From positions 1,240,001 through 1,304,000 of the forward strand of contig NZ_CP167068.1 of assembly GCF_051055405.1 (NCBI RefSeq): 64,000 nucleotides of DNA, read 5' to 3'. A program made the translations under genes and the position numbers. Under the pieces are notes generated by a model. That model made no database searches. It was not told the origin of the DNA and saw only the letters and a program-made list of their open reading frames with translations. Shown one piece after another: positions 52,901 to 61,087 of the stretch. Source of the stretch: Pseudolachnospira sp051055405 (GTDB lineage: Bacteria; Bacillota; Clostridia; Lachnospirales; Lachnospiraceae). Position 1 is the stretch's first letter, and each line of letters begins with the position of its first letter.

Positions 52901-53274
52901 CCCCGGAAGTGGTAGATCAAAATCCGGATGTAACGGCTTTTGTATCCCGTATGTATACGGTATGTCTGGGGAGGCGTTTTGATAAGAATGGGCTATATGA
53001 TTGGACCGGACGTCTGCTTCGCCACGAGTTTGGCGGCGGTGAACTGACGAAAGGATTCTTTTTCAGCCGGGAGTTTATCGGCAAAGGCCATTCGGACCGT
53101 CAGTACGTGACTCTGCTTTATCGGACGATGTTTAACCGGGAACCGGATTCCACTGGCATGGAAGGATGGTGCCGGATATTGGCCTCTGGCGGCAGCCGGG
53201 AGGAAGTGTTAGACGGCTTTATTTACAGCCAGGAATTTGCCAAATTGTGCCAGAAATATGGGATTGAGAGGTAG
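49948..53274 (+). CDS. secreted M6-family metalloprotease with GLUG and DUF4214 modules
   Basis: A 1108-aa secreted zinc protease. Signal peptide 1-31 (RIICLLLAVFLAGNSVVYG), a Ser/Glu-rich spacer (about 32-125), then the peptidase domain with HEYLHSMGAPD at 325-335, an HExxHxxGxxD metzincin-like zinc site, and the downstream turn GPWDIMDGG. Next come GLUG-type strands (SGLTVSGDLSAGLVE, AGGLVGFLMQGGLLDSC). The C-terminal 245 residues are four DUF4214 half-units (DFVTRLYQLVLGRTPDAGG, LLYRTILGRASDAGG, FVSRMYTVCLGRRFDKNG, LLYRTMFNREPDSTGMEGW). M6 enzymes resemble InhA, which cleaves host or mucus proteins. The DUF4214 modules also occur in the nearby GH5 cellulase, suggesting a common anchoring surface. 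ATG follows GAGGAGAAGAAAG. Confidence 0.9.
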   Translation: MRKWSSRIICLLLAVFLAGNSVVYGSALPAESSIIAEESSASEGETAEESIPEPVSFSEETSISEETVQETALQEERGQGDESQEQALQEELSWTEADTEEILSLELDHYGSTQSLALSSKGAARSIDNVIVFLRFQDTGEYITEQKAENVNKTFNQDENSLKKYLSRISYGRYQVDTSFFPRNADGSYYSVELSHTSDYFKKQYVKSDGTLSEGYTSDQRIERERELVTEAMTAVRSQLDASDLDLDTDGDGVIDSISFVLPVYGACGIENICHGDLLWPHKIDSWINVPVKGLYVKTYTILNRGSENIGIFGTYKRSSQTVIHEYLHSMGAPDLYRVTDQNAKPMGPWDIMDGGGMEPPNLSAYYQREFFGYGAPLQVISETRKNITLAAAQYTDPNEVYAIKVRSPLREDASFIIENRPVESGNTEQKNGGLLVYRINESKTGPSAWDGNAMGPPDFIYAFRPGESGYHVGDGEIGYATLSADNAKGFTSLGKALGKENPGYDSGIIYYADGANSGIIVDHIRKNADGSITFDLTVPEALKGNGTAAQPYEIYTASDLAAIGAAQRGEWYRLMNHLDLSGSNFLMVPSFKGILDGNGKTISGLTVSGDLSAGLVELLEAGAAIRNVTFQNPKVKAGSGYAGIVAMSFGEISGVVVEGGSISSNSRAGGLVGFLMQGGLLDSCRTSAVVTAPEAGGLCSYVQESEIRDCFAAGPVKGTGSSPILGGVFANVVDVSNKSMVFSRVYWDVAATGQEITGRTWMASSGKIFSGTTGIRMTSSSLGTVGDTGWASIERKGTLSAPAGRWSSSASRILSVGSSSGNLQALAQGKASLYYTFSLGRATCVLKRDFTIAPKQTTGTTPSDPVGDFVTRLYQLVLGRTPDAGGWRSWKNVLVERRESGTGVAFGFIFSEEYRRKNTSDADYIELLYRTILGRASDAGGKAFWLERSAQGMSRYGLFAGFANSQEFRNLCQRYGIDAGSYTSPEVVDQNPDVTAFVSRMYTVCLGRRFDKNGLYDWTGRLLRHEFGGGELTKGFFFSREFIGKGHSDRQYVTLLYRTMFNREPDSTGMEGWCRILASGGSREEVLDGFIYSQEFAKLCQKYGIER

Positions 53275-53290
53275 GATGAAGGAGACAGGT

Positions 53291-53782
53291 ATGAAACATG
53301 TGATCCATGAAATCGATCCTGTTTTTGACGCAGCCTCCCGGATATTGATTCTCGGCAGCTTTCCATCTGTCAAGTCACGGGAGGGGCAGTTTTTCTATCA
53401 CCATCCCCAAAATCGGTTTTGGGCGGTTTTGAGCCGGGTACTGGGCGTGCAAAAGCCGGAAACCATAGAACAAAAGAGAGCCTTTTTGCTGCAAAATAAG
53501 ATTGCGGTTTGGGACGTGATTGCATCCTGTGATATCGAGGGGTCCAGCGACAGCAGTATTCGGAATGTAGTACCCAATGATCTGAGCAGAATCCTAGCGC
53601 AATCGGAGGTATGTCAGATTTTTGTAAACGGAAAAACGGCCGCCCGTCTGTATCAGAAATACTGTGAACAACAGACGGGCCGGCCGGCTCTTACGCTTCC
53701 TTCCACAAGCCCAGCCAATGCAGCCTGGAGCTTAGAACGATTGATCGAGGCTTGGCGGGAGGCATTTCAGGATATATTGTGA
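53291..53782 (+). CDS. DNA-deoxyinosine glycosylase (uracil-DNA glycosylase superfamily)
   Basis: A 163-aa DNA repair enzyme removing hypoxanthine (deaminated adenine). The start KHVIHEIDPVFDAASRILI is followed by LGSFPSVKSREGQFFYHHPQ, the signature of the hypoxanthine-DNA glycosylase group of the UDG superfamily. NRFWAVLSRVLG, KIAVWDVIASCDIEGSSDSS and LPSTSPANAAW complete it. ATG 53291 comes after AAGGAGACAGGT; an upstream in-frame start overlaps the protease gene and lacks a site. It lies only 16 bp after the protease stop. A strong palindromic terminator follows. Confidence 0.92.
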   Translation: MKHVIHEIDPVFDAASRILILGSFPSVKSREGQFFYHHPQNRFWAVLSRVLGVQKPETIEQKRAFLLQNKIAVWDVIASCDIEGSSDSSIRNVVPNDLSRILAQSEVCQIFVNGKTAARLYQKYCEQQTGRPALTLPSTSPANAAWSLERLIEAWREAFQDIL

Positions 53783-53789
53783 TGAATGC

Positions 53790-53820
53790 TGCAAAAGGGG
53801 ACGAATCGTCCCCTTTTGCT
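53790..53820. terminator. palindromic bidirectional terminator
   Basis: GCAAAAGGGGACGA / TCGTCCCCTTTTGC with a one-base centre, between the + strand glycosylase and the - strand GH5 gene, followed by T-rich DNA on both sides. Confidence 0.85.
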
Positions 53821-53823
53821 TTC

Positions 53824-55608
53824 TTATTCGCTCTGTATTTGCTTTTTCAGCCAGCGTCCGGTATCGCTTAGATCATGATCTGCCCATCCGCTCGTCTTTT
53901 GGCAGGAGGAGCGAAGGAGAGCGGATGTCTCGCCTTTGTTGGATAGATTCCATCCGGCATAGGAGAGATTGTATTCGTCTATGAGCTGAAACCATTTTTC
54001 TGCCTGGCGATAGTCGATGGCGCCATTGCCGGAGGCATCGCAGATGCTGAACTCCGTGATAAAGAGCGGGAGCCCCTTGTTGAGAGCGGTTCGCGCTTTT
54101 TCTCGCAGGAAATCCGTGTGGGTGGCCGCATAAAAATGCAGGGAATACATCAGGTTTCCATAGCCTTTGATCGGGTTGCGCGCCGCAGCGTCCACATCCT
54201 GTGACCAGGTTGGCGTGCCGATTAGGATGACGGCGTCGGGGTCATTGGCACGGATGACGGGAATGATTTCTTCCGCATACCTTTTGATTGTATCCCAGGA
54301 TACTCCGCCGTTTGGCTCGTTGCAAATTTCATAGAGGACGTTGCGGTGATCCCGATATTTCCTTGACATTTCAGAGAAGAAGCTTTTTGCTTCTTCTTTG
54401 TGCGTCATGGGGTTCCCGTCGCTTAAAATATGCCAATCGATGATGGCGTACATGCCCAGCTCGGTAGCATAGGAAACGCCGTCATCAATGCGTGCTTTCA
54501 GCTGCCCACGGTCCCCGCCGGAACAGTAGCCGCCGTATTCTTCTGTGTACAGCGCCAGACGGATCAGATTAGCGCCCCAATCATCCCGTAAGGTACGGAA
54601 CGCGTCCAGACTGACGTATTGAGGAAACCAGGCCAGACCGTGGGTGCTGATACCGGTTAGCTGGAACGGTTCGCCATTTTGATCGATGAGGTTCGTGCCG
54701 GACACGGAGAGTGCGCCATGACGCTCTAAGGGCGTGCTGCTGTCAGACGGAATTCGTCCGCCGGCCTCCAAAGGAACCTGATATTTACTGCAAATTTTCT
54801 GAAACTCCACGGAATAGGCAAAGCCATAAAATACTTCTGCTCTTGATTTCCCGGAAGCTAAGCGTTGCATCCAGTCTTGAAAACCGGAGGAATCCGGTTC
54901 CCTATCCAGGAAGGTGCGGTAGAGTACCTTCAGGTAGTCCTCATTGGAAAGGTTTCGGTTTAACAGCTCCCGGGAAAAAATAAAACCGTAGGCTGCCTCC
55001 ATTGCTCCGCAGTTTCCAGAGAGGATTCGACTGCACCAATCATTTAAGCCGCCTTCATCGGGTTCCCGTTTTAGGCACAACCGGTAACAGCGAACCAAAA
55101 AGCGAGTAATCCCTTCATTTTGGTCCCGCGGGGCTGTTAGTTGAACATTTCCTCGGATAATACCATATCGTTGGCAGATCCCGGTAAATTCCTGTGATTC
55201 GGCAAAACCGCGGAAAACGTACAGCCGGGAAAGGCCGCTGTCTAAGACCGCCTGCCAGTTTGCCATTCCGGAAGCATCCGGTTCCCGGTCCAGAAATGTT
55301 GCATAGAGCAAGCGGACGTATTCCGTATTAGAAATATTTCGAGACCGAAACTCCACGCTTTCGATGAAGCCCTGCGCCACTTTTGCGCCTTGCTCACGAC
55401 CAGATATCAGCGCATCCGTCCAACCGCGAAAGCCCACGGCGTCCGGTTCCCGCTGCAATAGATTTTGGTAAAGGCGGGTGACAAAGGCCTCCACTGGATT
55501 CTGGGCGGCTGCTGTCTCCGGGATAGCGGTGAGAAATAAAGCAGCGCATAAAAAAGTAATGAGAAAACATTTGGTTCTTTTTTGAAATTGGGAAAAGTAT
55601 CGGATGAT
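53824..55608 (-). CDS. secreted GH5 cellulase with N-terminal DUF4214 modules; no standard start codon
   Basis: The frame encodes a 594-aa protein if counted from an ATC at 55606-55608. Residues 1-35 form a textbook signal peptide (KRTKCFLITFLCAALFLTAI, then PETAAA before the mature QNPVEA). Then two pairs of DUF4214 half-units (about 40-275, for example LLQREPDAVGFRGW and FLDREPDSSGFQDW) and a GH5_2 endoglucanase domain. The acid/base Glu431 is in CNEPNGG and the nucleophile Glu519 in LFITEFS. The frame is open upstream but contains no ATG, GTG or TTG before the signal peptide; the first in-frame GTG (55494) lies after it. AGGGAGGGGA ends 2 bases before ATC ATC, so either a rare ATC start or a point mutation from ATG is likely. 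The enzyme should cut beta-1,4-glucan. Confidence 0.78.
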   Translation of the reverse strand: MIRYFSQFQKRTKCFLITFLCAALFLTAIPETAAAQNPVEAFVTRLYQNLLQREPDAVGFRGWTDALISGREQGAKVAQGFIESVEFRSRNISNTEYVRLLYATFLDREPDASGMANWQAVLDSGLSRLYVFRGFAESQEFTGICQRYGIIRGNVQLTAPRDQNEGITRFLVRCYRLCLKREPDEGGLNDWCSRILSGNCGAMEAAYGFIFSRELLNRNLSNEDYLKVLYRTFLDREPDSSGFQDWMQRLASGKSRAEVFYGFAYSVEFQKICSKYQVPLEAGGRIPSDSSTPLERHGALSVSGTNLIDQNGEPFQLTGISTHGLAWFPQYVSLDAFRTLRDDWGANLIRLALYTEEYGGYCSGGDRGQLKARIDDGVSYATELGMYAIIDWHILSDGNPMTHKEEAKSFFSEMSRKYRDHRNVLYEICNEPNGGVSWDTIKRYAEEIIPVIRANDPDAVILIGTPTWSQDVDAAARNPIKGYGNLMYSLHFYAATHTDFLREKARTALNKGLPLFITEFSICDASGNGAIDYRQAEKWFQLIDEYNLSYAGWNLSNKGETSALLRSSCQKTSGWADHDLSDTGRWLKKQIQSE

Positions 55609-55697
55609 TTTCCCCTCCCTTCCATGGTTGCTTTTTTTATTGTATCGAAAAAGAGAGGGTTGCGCAAGATCTGTTTTTTCTTGGAACCTGGAATAGA

Positions 55698-55746
55698 AAA
55701 ACCCGCGGCCAATTCGACGAAAAATCGAAGAGCGCCGCGGGTTACG
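55698..55746 (-). terminator. terminator of hppA
   Basis: On the minus strand, AACCCGCGGC ... GCCGCGGGTT stem with an inner TCGA-rich arm, followed by TTTTTC. It separates hppA from the downstream GH5 gene. Confidence 0.88.
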
Positions 55747-55787
55747 TTCGAATTATATTTTACCGTTTCGCAGGAGCGAGCGGGATT

Positions 55788-57782
55788 TTATTTGATCAGC
55801 AGTCCGCCGTAGGTCAAAAACAGAGGTGCAAACACCAAAGATACGACGGTCATCAGTTTGATCAGGATGTTGATGGACGGGCCAGAGGTATCCTTGAAAG
55901 GATCGCCGACGGTATCGCCGACAACGGCGGCTTTGTGAGCCTCGCTTCCCTTTCCACCGTGGTTGCCTTCCTCAATATACTTTTTCGCGTTGTCCCAGGC
56001 TCCGCCGGCATTGCTCATGAAGATCGCCATCAGGACGCCGGTAACCAGAGAGCCGGCCAGCAGTCCGCCCAGGGCGGAGGTGCCGAGAAGCAGTCCGACA
56101 ACCAGGGGAGCGAGTACCGCCATGATACCGGGAATCAGCATCTCTTTCAATGCGGAAGTGGTGGAGATGGCCACGCAGGACTTGTAGTCCGGTTTGCCGG
56201 TTCCTTCCATGATGCCAGGGATGGTCTTGAACTGGCGGCGCACTTCCTCGATCATGCTGTAAGCCGCTTTGGAAACCGATTCCATGGTCATAGCGGAGAA
56301 TAGGAACGGCAGCATACCGCCGATCAGAAGGCCGATGGTAACGTTGGAATCCAGGATATTGATGGCAGTCAGTCCAACTGCCTGTGCGTAAGAAACAAAC
56401 AAAGCCAGGGCAGTCAGAGCGGCGGATCCAATGGCAAAGCCTTTGCCCATGGCGGCCGTGGTGTTTCCGACTGCATCCAACTTATCGGTAATTTCACGGA
56501 CAGAATGATCGAGACCGGACATCTCGGCGATACCGCCAGCATTATCCGCGATCGGACCATAGGCGTCTACCGCTACGGTGATACCGGTGGTGGACAGCAT
56601 ACCTACGGCAGCCAAGGCGATACCGTATAAGCCGGCAACCTGATAGGAGACAAAGATGCCGACGCAGATCAGGAGAATCGGGACACAGGTGGACATCATG
56701 CCGACTGCCAAACCGGAAATGATGGTGGTGGCAGCGCCGGTCTCAGATTGATCTGCAATTTTCTTTACGGATTTGTAATCGCCGGAGGTATAGATCTCGG
56801 TAACAATACCGATGATCAGACCGACGACTAAGCCGGAGATGATGGCGATTGCCGGCTGGAAACCGTCAAAGAACAGTTTGCTTAAGATCAGAGAACCAAT
56901 CACAACCAGAACGGCGGATACATAAGACCCCATTTTCAGAGCCTTATGAGGGTTTGCGTTTTCATTGCCGCGGACAAAGAAGGTAGCGATGATGGAAGCC
57001 AGGATACCGACAGCGGCTAATACCAAGGGGAATACGGCGCCTGCGCCGGTAAACGCGCCTTCTACCAGGATACCTAAGGTCAGGGCAGAGACCAGAGCGC
57101 CTACATAAGACTCGAACAGGTCAGCTCCCATGCCGGCTACGTCGCCGACGTTATCGCCCACGTTATCCGCGATAACGGCAGGGTTTCTCGGATCATCCTC
57201 CGGAATACCGGCTTCTACCTTGCCAACCAGATCCGCGCCTACATCGGCAGCTTTGGTGTAAATACCGCCGCCTACACGGGCAAACAGGGCGATCGAGGAT
57301 GCTCCTAAGCTGAAGCCGGAGAGGATTTCCACCTGACCAGTGATCGCATAGATCACGCTGCATCCAAGAAGACCAAGGCCAACCACGCACATACCCATCA
57401 CGGAGCCTCCGCCAAAGGCGACTCCCAGGGCCTTGTTCATGCCGCCGGTTCTGGCCGCATTGGCCGTGCGGACATTGGCTTTTGTGGCGACGGTCATGCC
57501 GGCATAGCCTGCGGCAACCGAAAAGACGGCGCCTACCAAAAAGCAAACCGCGGTCAGCCAGTTAATGCCAAAGCCGATGGCGACGAAGAGAACAGCAACG
57601 AAGATGACTAGAATCCGGTATTCTGCAAAGAGAAACGCTCTAGCGCCTTCGCTGATGGCAGCCGCAATTTCTTTCATGCGGTCGGTGCCTTCTTCCTGCT
57701 TGGAAACGTTGCTTGCCTTAAGCAGGGCGAATAGCAGGGCCAGCACGCCGAGAACGGGTGCTGCATACAGTAACTTTTCCAT
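55788..57782 (-). CDS. hppA: membrane-bound pyrophosphatase (ion-pumping)
   Basis: A 664-aa polytopic enzyme (about 16 helices) coupling PPi hydrolysis to cation pumping. The catalytic loop is DVGADLVGKVEAGIPEDDPR followed by NPAVIADNVGDNVGD. The class-determining segment reads GNTTAAMGKGFAIGSA: as I recall the literature, Ala at the first variable site marks K+-dependent pumps, whereas K+-independent H+ pumps have Lys (GNTTKA). So a K+-dependent type, pumping Na+ or H+, is more likely. Start ATG 57782 with AGGAAGGACTGAAACACT. A good promoter on the minus strand lies at 57832-57860. Confidence 0.93.
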   Translation of the reverse strand: MEKLLYAAPVLGVLALLFALLKASNVSKQEEGTDRMKEIAAAISEGARAFLFAEYRILVIFVAVLFVAIGFGINWLTAVCFLVGAVFSVAAGYAGMTVATKANVRTANAARTGGMNKALGVAFGGGSVMGMCVVGLGLLGCSVIYAITGQVEILSGFSLGASSIALFARVGGGIYTKAADVGADLVGKVEAGIPEDDPRNPAVIADNVGDNVGDVAGMGADLFESYVGALVSALTLGILVEGAFTGAGAVFPLVLAAVGILASIIATFFVRGNENANPHKALKMGSYVSAVLVVIGSLILSKLFFDGFQPAIAIISGLVVGLIIGIVTEIYTSGDYKSVKKIADQSETGAATTIISGLAVGMMSTCVPILLICVGIFVSYQVAGLYGIALAAVGMLSTTGITVAVDAYGPIADNAGGIAEMSGLDHSVREITDKLDAVGNTTAAMGKGFAIGSAALTALALFVSYAQAVGLTAINILDSNVTIGLLIGGMLPFLFSAMTMESVSKAAYSMIEEVRRQFKTIPGIMEGTGKPDYKSCVAISTTSALKEMLIPGIMAVLAPLVVGLLLGTSALGGLLAGSLVTGVLMAIFMSNAGGAWDNAKKYIEEGNHGGKGSEAHKAAVVGDTVGDPFKDTSGPSINILIKLMTVVSLVFAPLFLTYGGLLIK

Positions 57783-57831
57783 AGTGTTTCAGTCCTTCCT
57801 ATATGTTTTTATACTCTATGACGTAAATACG

Positions 57832-57860
57832 ATCATACAACAAAATTAAATTTTTGACAA
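57832..57860 (-). promoter_or_regulatory. sigma-A promoter of hppA
   Basis: On the minus strand: TTGTCA (57855-57860), 17-bp spacer, TATGAT (57832-57837), about 50 bp before the ATG. Confidence 0.7.
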
Positions 57861-58006
57861 GCCTTATTGGATGAGAAATCCAGAAAAAGTCAAGAACGGA
57901 TGTTTGCGTTCCTTGAAAAATATGTTATACTAAAACAGATATAACTTTTGGCGGCACCATCACCATATAAGGAAAACCAGCGATCCAGGAATTCGATGAG
58001 TTTTGC

Positions 58007-58034
58007 TTGACACAACTTGGAGAGCAGCTATAAT
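58007..58034 (+). promoter_or_regulatory. sigma-A promoter of ftsK
   Basis: TTGACA (58007-58012), 16-bp spacer, perfect TATAAT (58029-58034). The rest of the 313-bp divergent gap (57783-58095) holds only this and the hppA promoter. Confidence 0.75.
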
Positions 58035-58095
58035 TAAGTATGTTGCTGCTTCCTATTTATAAGGAAAAACGGGGAATTTAGGAGGGATTGAAACA

Positions 58096-61050
58096 TTGGC
58101 ACAGGCAAAAAGAAAACCGTCTTCGGGGAGCAAAAAGAAAACGGCTTCTTCCCGAAAGCCGGCTGCAAAAAAGTCTTCCAGAAAAAGGAATTCTGCCAAA
58201 AATCAGAGCAGTGGAATTGGAAAAGAGATTGGTATTTTAGTGGCGTTTGCAATCGCTGTCATCTTGTTTTTAGGAAATATGGGCATGGCCGGAAGTATTG
58301 GGGCGGGGTTAAAATCGGTTCAGTTCGGACTTTTTGGCACCGTAGCTTGGATATTTCCTATTTATTTCTTTTGGGCGGTTTGCTTTGCCGCTTCCAACGG
58401 AAGTGATTATCCAGTCGCCGCATTTTTAAAAATTTTGGTATTAGGAATGACCCTGGTGACCTTGTGTGGGATTTTAGAACTTTTGGGAGCCCGCAGCCTT
58501 GGGACATCCTATGGATTAAAGGATTACTATGAGATGGGCGCCGAAGGGATGAACGGAGGCGTCTGCGGCGGTATTTGGTATCGACTGTTGGTGCCGACGT
58601 TAGGCGTGCTTGGCGCTTATGTAATTTTGGTGGTTTTGACCATTGCGGGCGTTGTTTTTGTCACCGGGAAATCATTTATACGTCCCCTTCATGAGAGGGG
58701 GGCCCGTGTGATGAGCTCTGCCAAGGAAGATATGGCTCGGATGCGGGAAGAGCAGGCGCTTCGTGCGGCGAAAAAGCAGGAAGCCCGGCGTTTGCGCACG
58801 GAGCAGCTCCGAGAGGAACGGATGCGGGTGGAGCAAAAGGTTCAAGGCGTGGACTTGGAACATATTACTCTGGCGGAACCAGCCAGTGACGAAGTTTTGG
58901 AAGAAGCTGTTTCCAAACAAAAGGACCGCAAAATGGAGATGCCAGTACCCGATCCCAAAATAGCGGAAGCGCCAGTTTTGGAGACGCCTGGTTCCGGGCT
59001 GAATTTGGATACCTTTACGGGGACCATCCACCAGCCGGCCCCCACTTTTACAGAGATAGAAGATGAACCGAATTTCGATGCGCCGGTGGGGATGGAGAGT
59101 ATTCACAGCAGAAAAGACAAAAGAACCCTCAGCGAGTTGGAGGCATTGGATGCAGAGCTGCGGGCGGCCATGGAGGACGGCACGGATTTTTCTTCGCCAG
59201 ATTTGTCAGGTTCGCTTCAAGGGGAGAGTTCGGCCTGGGATCGGGAGGCTGCCGTCTCCGCTTGGAATTCGTCTGTCCAGGAAGATGTGGAAGACAGCGA
59301 GTCTGCGGTTTGGGGATTGCCGGAAGCACCGGAAGAACCTCTTTCCGGATCTTGGGAGGAAGAGCAAGGAAGGGCCGATGAGGACGAGGATTCCATGGCG
59401 GCTTATGATGAATTTGCGGCTCCGGAACCTTCTGCGGTGGAGGAAACCGTTATTCCGGTTCCGAAGAAATCCGCCGGTCATGGGGAAAGTATTTGGCGGG
59501 AAAATAGCCAGAACGATGGAAACTCCGGCGTAACCTTCCGCGATCATGATGTGAAAACTGAGCCGGTTTCCATTGTGGCGCCGCCGCCCCCCAAGGTGAA
59601 GCGGGAATATGTCCTGCCATCGGTGCGCTTGTTAAAGATGGGACCCAAGAAAAGCGGCATGTCCGAGCAGGAGTTAAAGGAGACGGCGGTGAAGCTTCAG
59701 CAGACCTTGCAAAGTTATGGCGTAGGGGTGACGGTGACGGATATCAGCTGCGGGCCCACCGTAACGCGTTATGAACTGAAGCCGGAGCAAGGGGTAAAGG
59801 TTAGCAAGATTTTAAGCCTGACCAATGACATCAAGCTGAATCTGGCGGCGGCGGACATCCGAATTGAGGCGCCGATTCCAGGAAAGGCGGCGGTTGGCAT
59901 CGAGGTGCCAAATACGGAAAATCAGACCGTTTACCTGAAAGAACTGTTGGATTCGGAGGAATTTCGAAAATTCCCTTCCCGGATTGGTTTCGGCGTTGGC
60001 AGGGATATCGGTGGAAAGGTGATCGTAGCCGACCTGGCCCGTATGCCGCACCTTCTGATTGCGGGTGCGACGGGTTCCGGTAAATCTGTTTGCATCAATA
60101 CGATCATTATGAGTATTTTATATAAGGCGACTCCCGACGAGGTCAAATTGATTATGATTGACCCGAAGGTGGTAGAGCTTAGCGTTTATAATGGGATTCC
60201 CCATCTTCTGATTCCGGTTGTGACGGATCCGAAGAAGGCCGCCGGAGCTTTGAACTGGGCGGTAGCGGAGATGACGGACCGTTATAAACGATTCGCGGAT
60301 CAGAATGTCCGGGATATCAAGGGATATAACCAGAAGGTGGAGGAAGCCGACGACGATCAGATGGAGAAGATGCCTCAGATCGTCGTGATTGTGGATGAGT
60401 TGGCGGATTTGATGATGGTAGCGCCCGGCGAGGTGGAGGAAGCGATCTGCCGTCTGGCCCAGTTGGCCCGTGCGGCGGGGATTCATCTGGTGTTGGCTAC
60501 CCAAAGACCTTCGGTCAATGTTATCACTGGTTTGATCAAGGCGAATGTGCCTTCCCGGATTGCATTTGCTGTTTCTTCTGGCGTGGATTCCCGAACGATC
60601 ATCGATATGGTTGGCGCGGAGAAGCTGCTGGGGAAGGGCGATATGCTGTTCCATCCGTCCGGTTATCCTCATCCGGTCCGTATTCAGGGAGCTTTTGTGT
60701 CCGACTCCGAAGTGAACGATGTGGTGGACTTCTTAAAGGAACAGGCGGATCCGGTCGCAGCGGTTCCTCAGGATTTGGAACGGCATCTGGCGGGAGCCAA
60801 AGATGAGGGCTCCGTGGGAGCCGGTGATCGGGATGAGTATTTTGAACGGTGCGGACGGTTTATCATTGAAAAGGAGAAAGCATCCATCGGAAATTTGCAG
60901 CGAGCTTTTAAGATCGGATTTAACCGGGCTGCCAGAATTATGGATCAGTTGGCTGACGCCGGCGTGGTGGGACCGGAAGAAGGGACAAAGGCAAGGCAGA
61001 TTTTGATGACGATGGAGGAATTCGACGCCTTATTGGAAACGTTTCGTTAG
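58096..61050 (+). CDS. ftsK: DNA translocase FtsK/SpoIIIE
   Basis: A 984-aa septal DNA pump. The first 35 residues are Lys/Ser-rich (RKPSSGSKKKTASSRKPA). Four membrane segments follow (first GILVAFAIAVILFLGNMGMA; last YVILVVLTIAGVVFVTG), then a long acidic linker (about 200-500) of low conservation, the motor and a C-terminal winged helix. Walker A GATGSGKS is at 657-664 and Walker B VIVDELADLMM at 765-775. The gamma domain (SIGNLQRAFKIGFNRAARIM) reads KOPS/SRS-type guide sequences. In spore formers one FtsK-type protein often serves both division and forespore DNA transfer. The start is TTG 58096 after GGAGGGATTGAAACA. murE follows 37 bp downstream. Confidence 0.95.
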   Translation: MAQAKRKPSSGSKKKTASSRKPAAKKSSRKRNSAKNQSSGIGKEIGILVAFAIAVILFLGNMGMAGSIGAGLKSVQFGLFGTVAWIFPIYFFWAVCFAASNGSDYPVAAFLKILVLGMTLVTLCGILELLGARSLGTSYGLKDYYEMGAEGMNGGVCGGIWYRLLVPTLGVLGAYVILVVLTIAGVVFVTGKSFIRPLHERGARVMSSAKEDMARMREEQALRAAKKQEARRLRTEQLREERMRVEQKVQGVDLEHITLAEPASDEVLEEAVSKQKDRKMEMPVPDPKIAEAPVLETPGSGLNLDTFTGTIHQPAPTFTEIEDEPNFDAPVGMESIHSRKDKRTLSELEALDAELRAAMEDGTDFSSPDLSGSLQGESSAWDREAAVSAWNSSVQEDVEDSESAVWGLPEAPEEPLSGSWEEEQGRADEDEDSMAAYDEFAAPEPSAVEETVIPVPKKSAGHGESIWRENSQNDGNSGVTFRDHDVKTEPVSIVAPPPPKVKREYVLPSVRLLKMGPKKSGMSEQELKETAVKLQQTLQSYGVGVTVTDISCGPTVTRYELKPEQGVKVSKILSLTNDIKLNLAAADIRIEAPIPGKAAVGIEVPNTENQTVYLKELLDSEEFRKFPSRIGFGVGRDIGGKVIVADLARMPHLLIAGATGSGKSVCINTIIMSILYKATPDEVKLIMIDPKVVELSVYNGIPHLLIPVVTDPKKAAGALNWAVAEMTDRYKRFADQNVRDIKGYNQKVEEADDDQMEKMPQIVVIVDELADLMMVAPGEVEEAICRLAQLARAAGIHLVLATQRPSVNVITGLIKANVPSRIAFAVSSGVDSRTIIDMVGAEKLLGKGDMLFHPSGYPHPVRIQGAFVSDSEVNDVVDFLKEQADPVAAVPQDLERHLAGAKDEGSVGAGDRDEYFERCGRFIIEKEKASIGNLQRAFKIGFNRAARIMDQLADAGVVGPEEGTKARQILMTMEEFDALLETFR

Positions 61051-61087
61051 AACTTCGCATCCGCAGGAAAGCGGGAAAGGACAGAGT

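Noticed and set aside
55407..55712. Minus-strand frame starting at ATG in front of the GH5 gene (MEGRGKSSDTFP...)
   Set aside because: Although it has an ATG near the GH5 start, it is in another frame, does not encode a signal peptide and runs out of frame through the DUF4214 codons. It is not the true GH5 start unless a frameshift exists.
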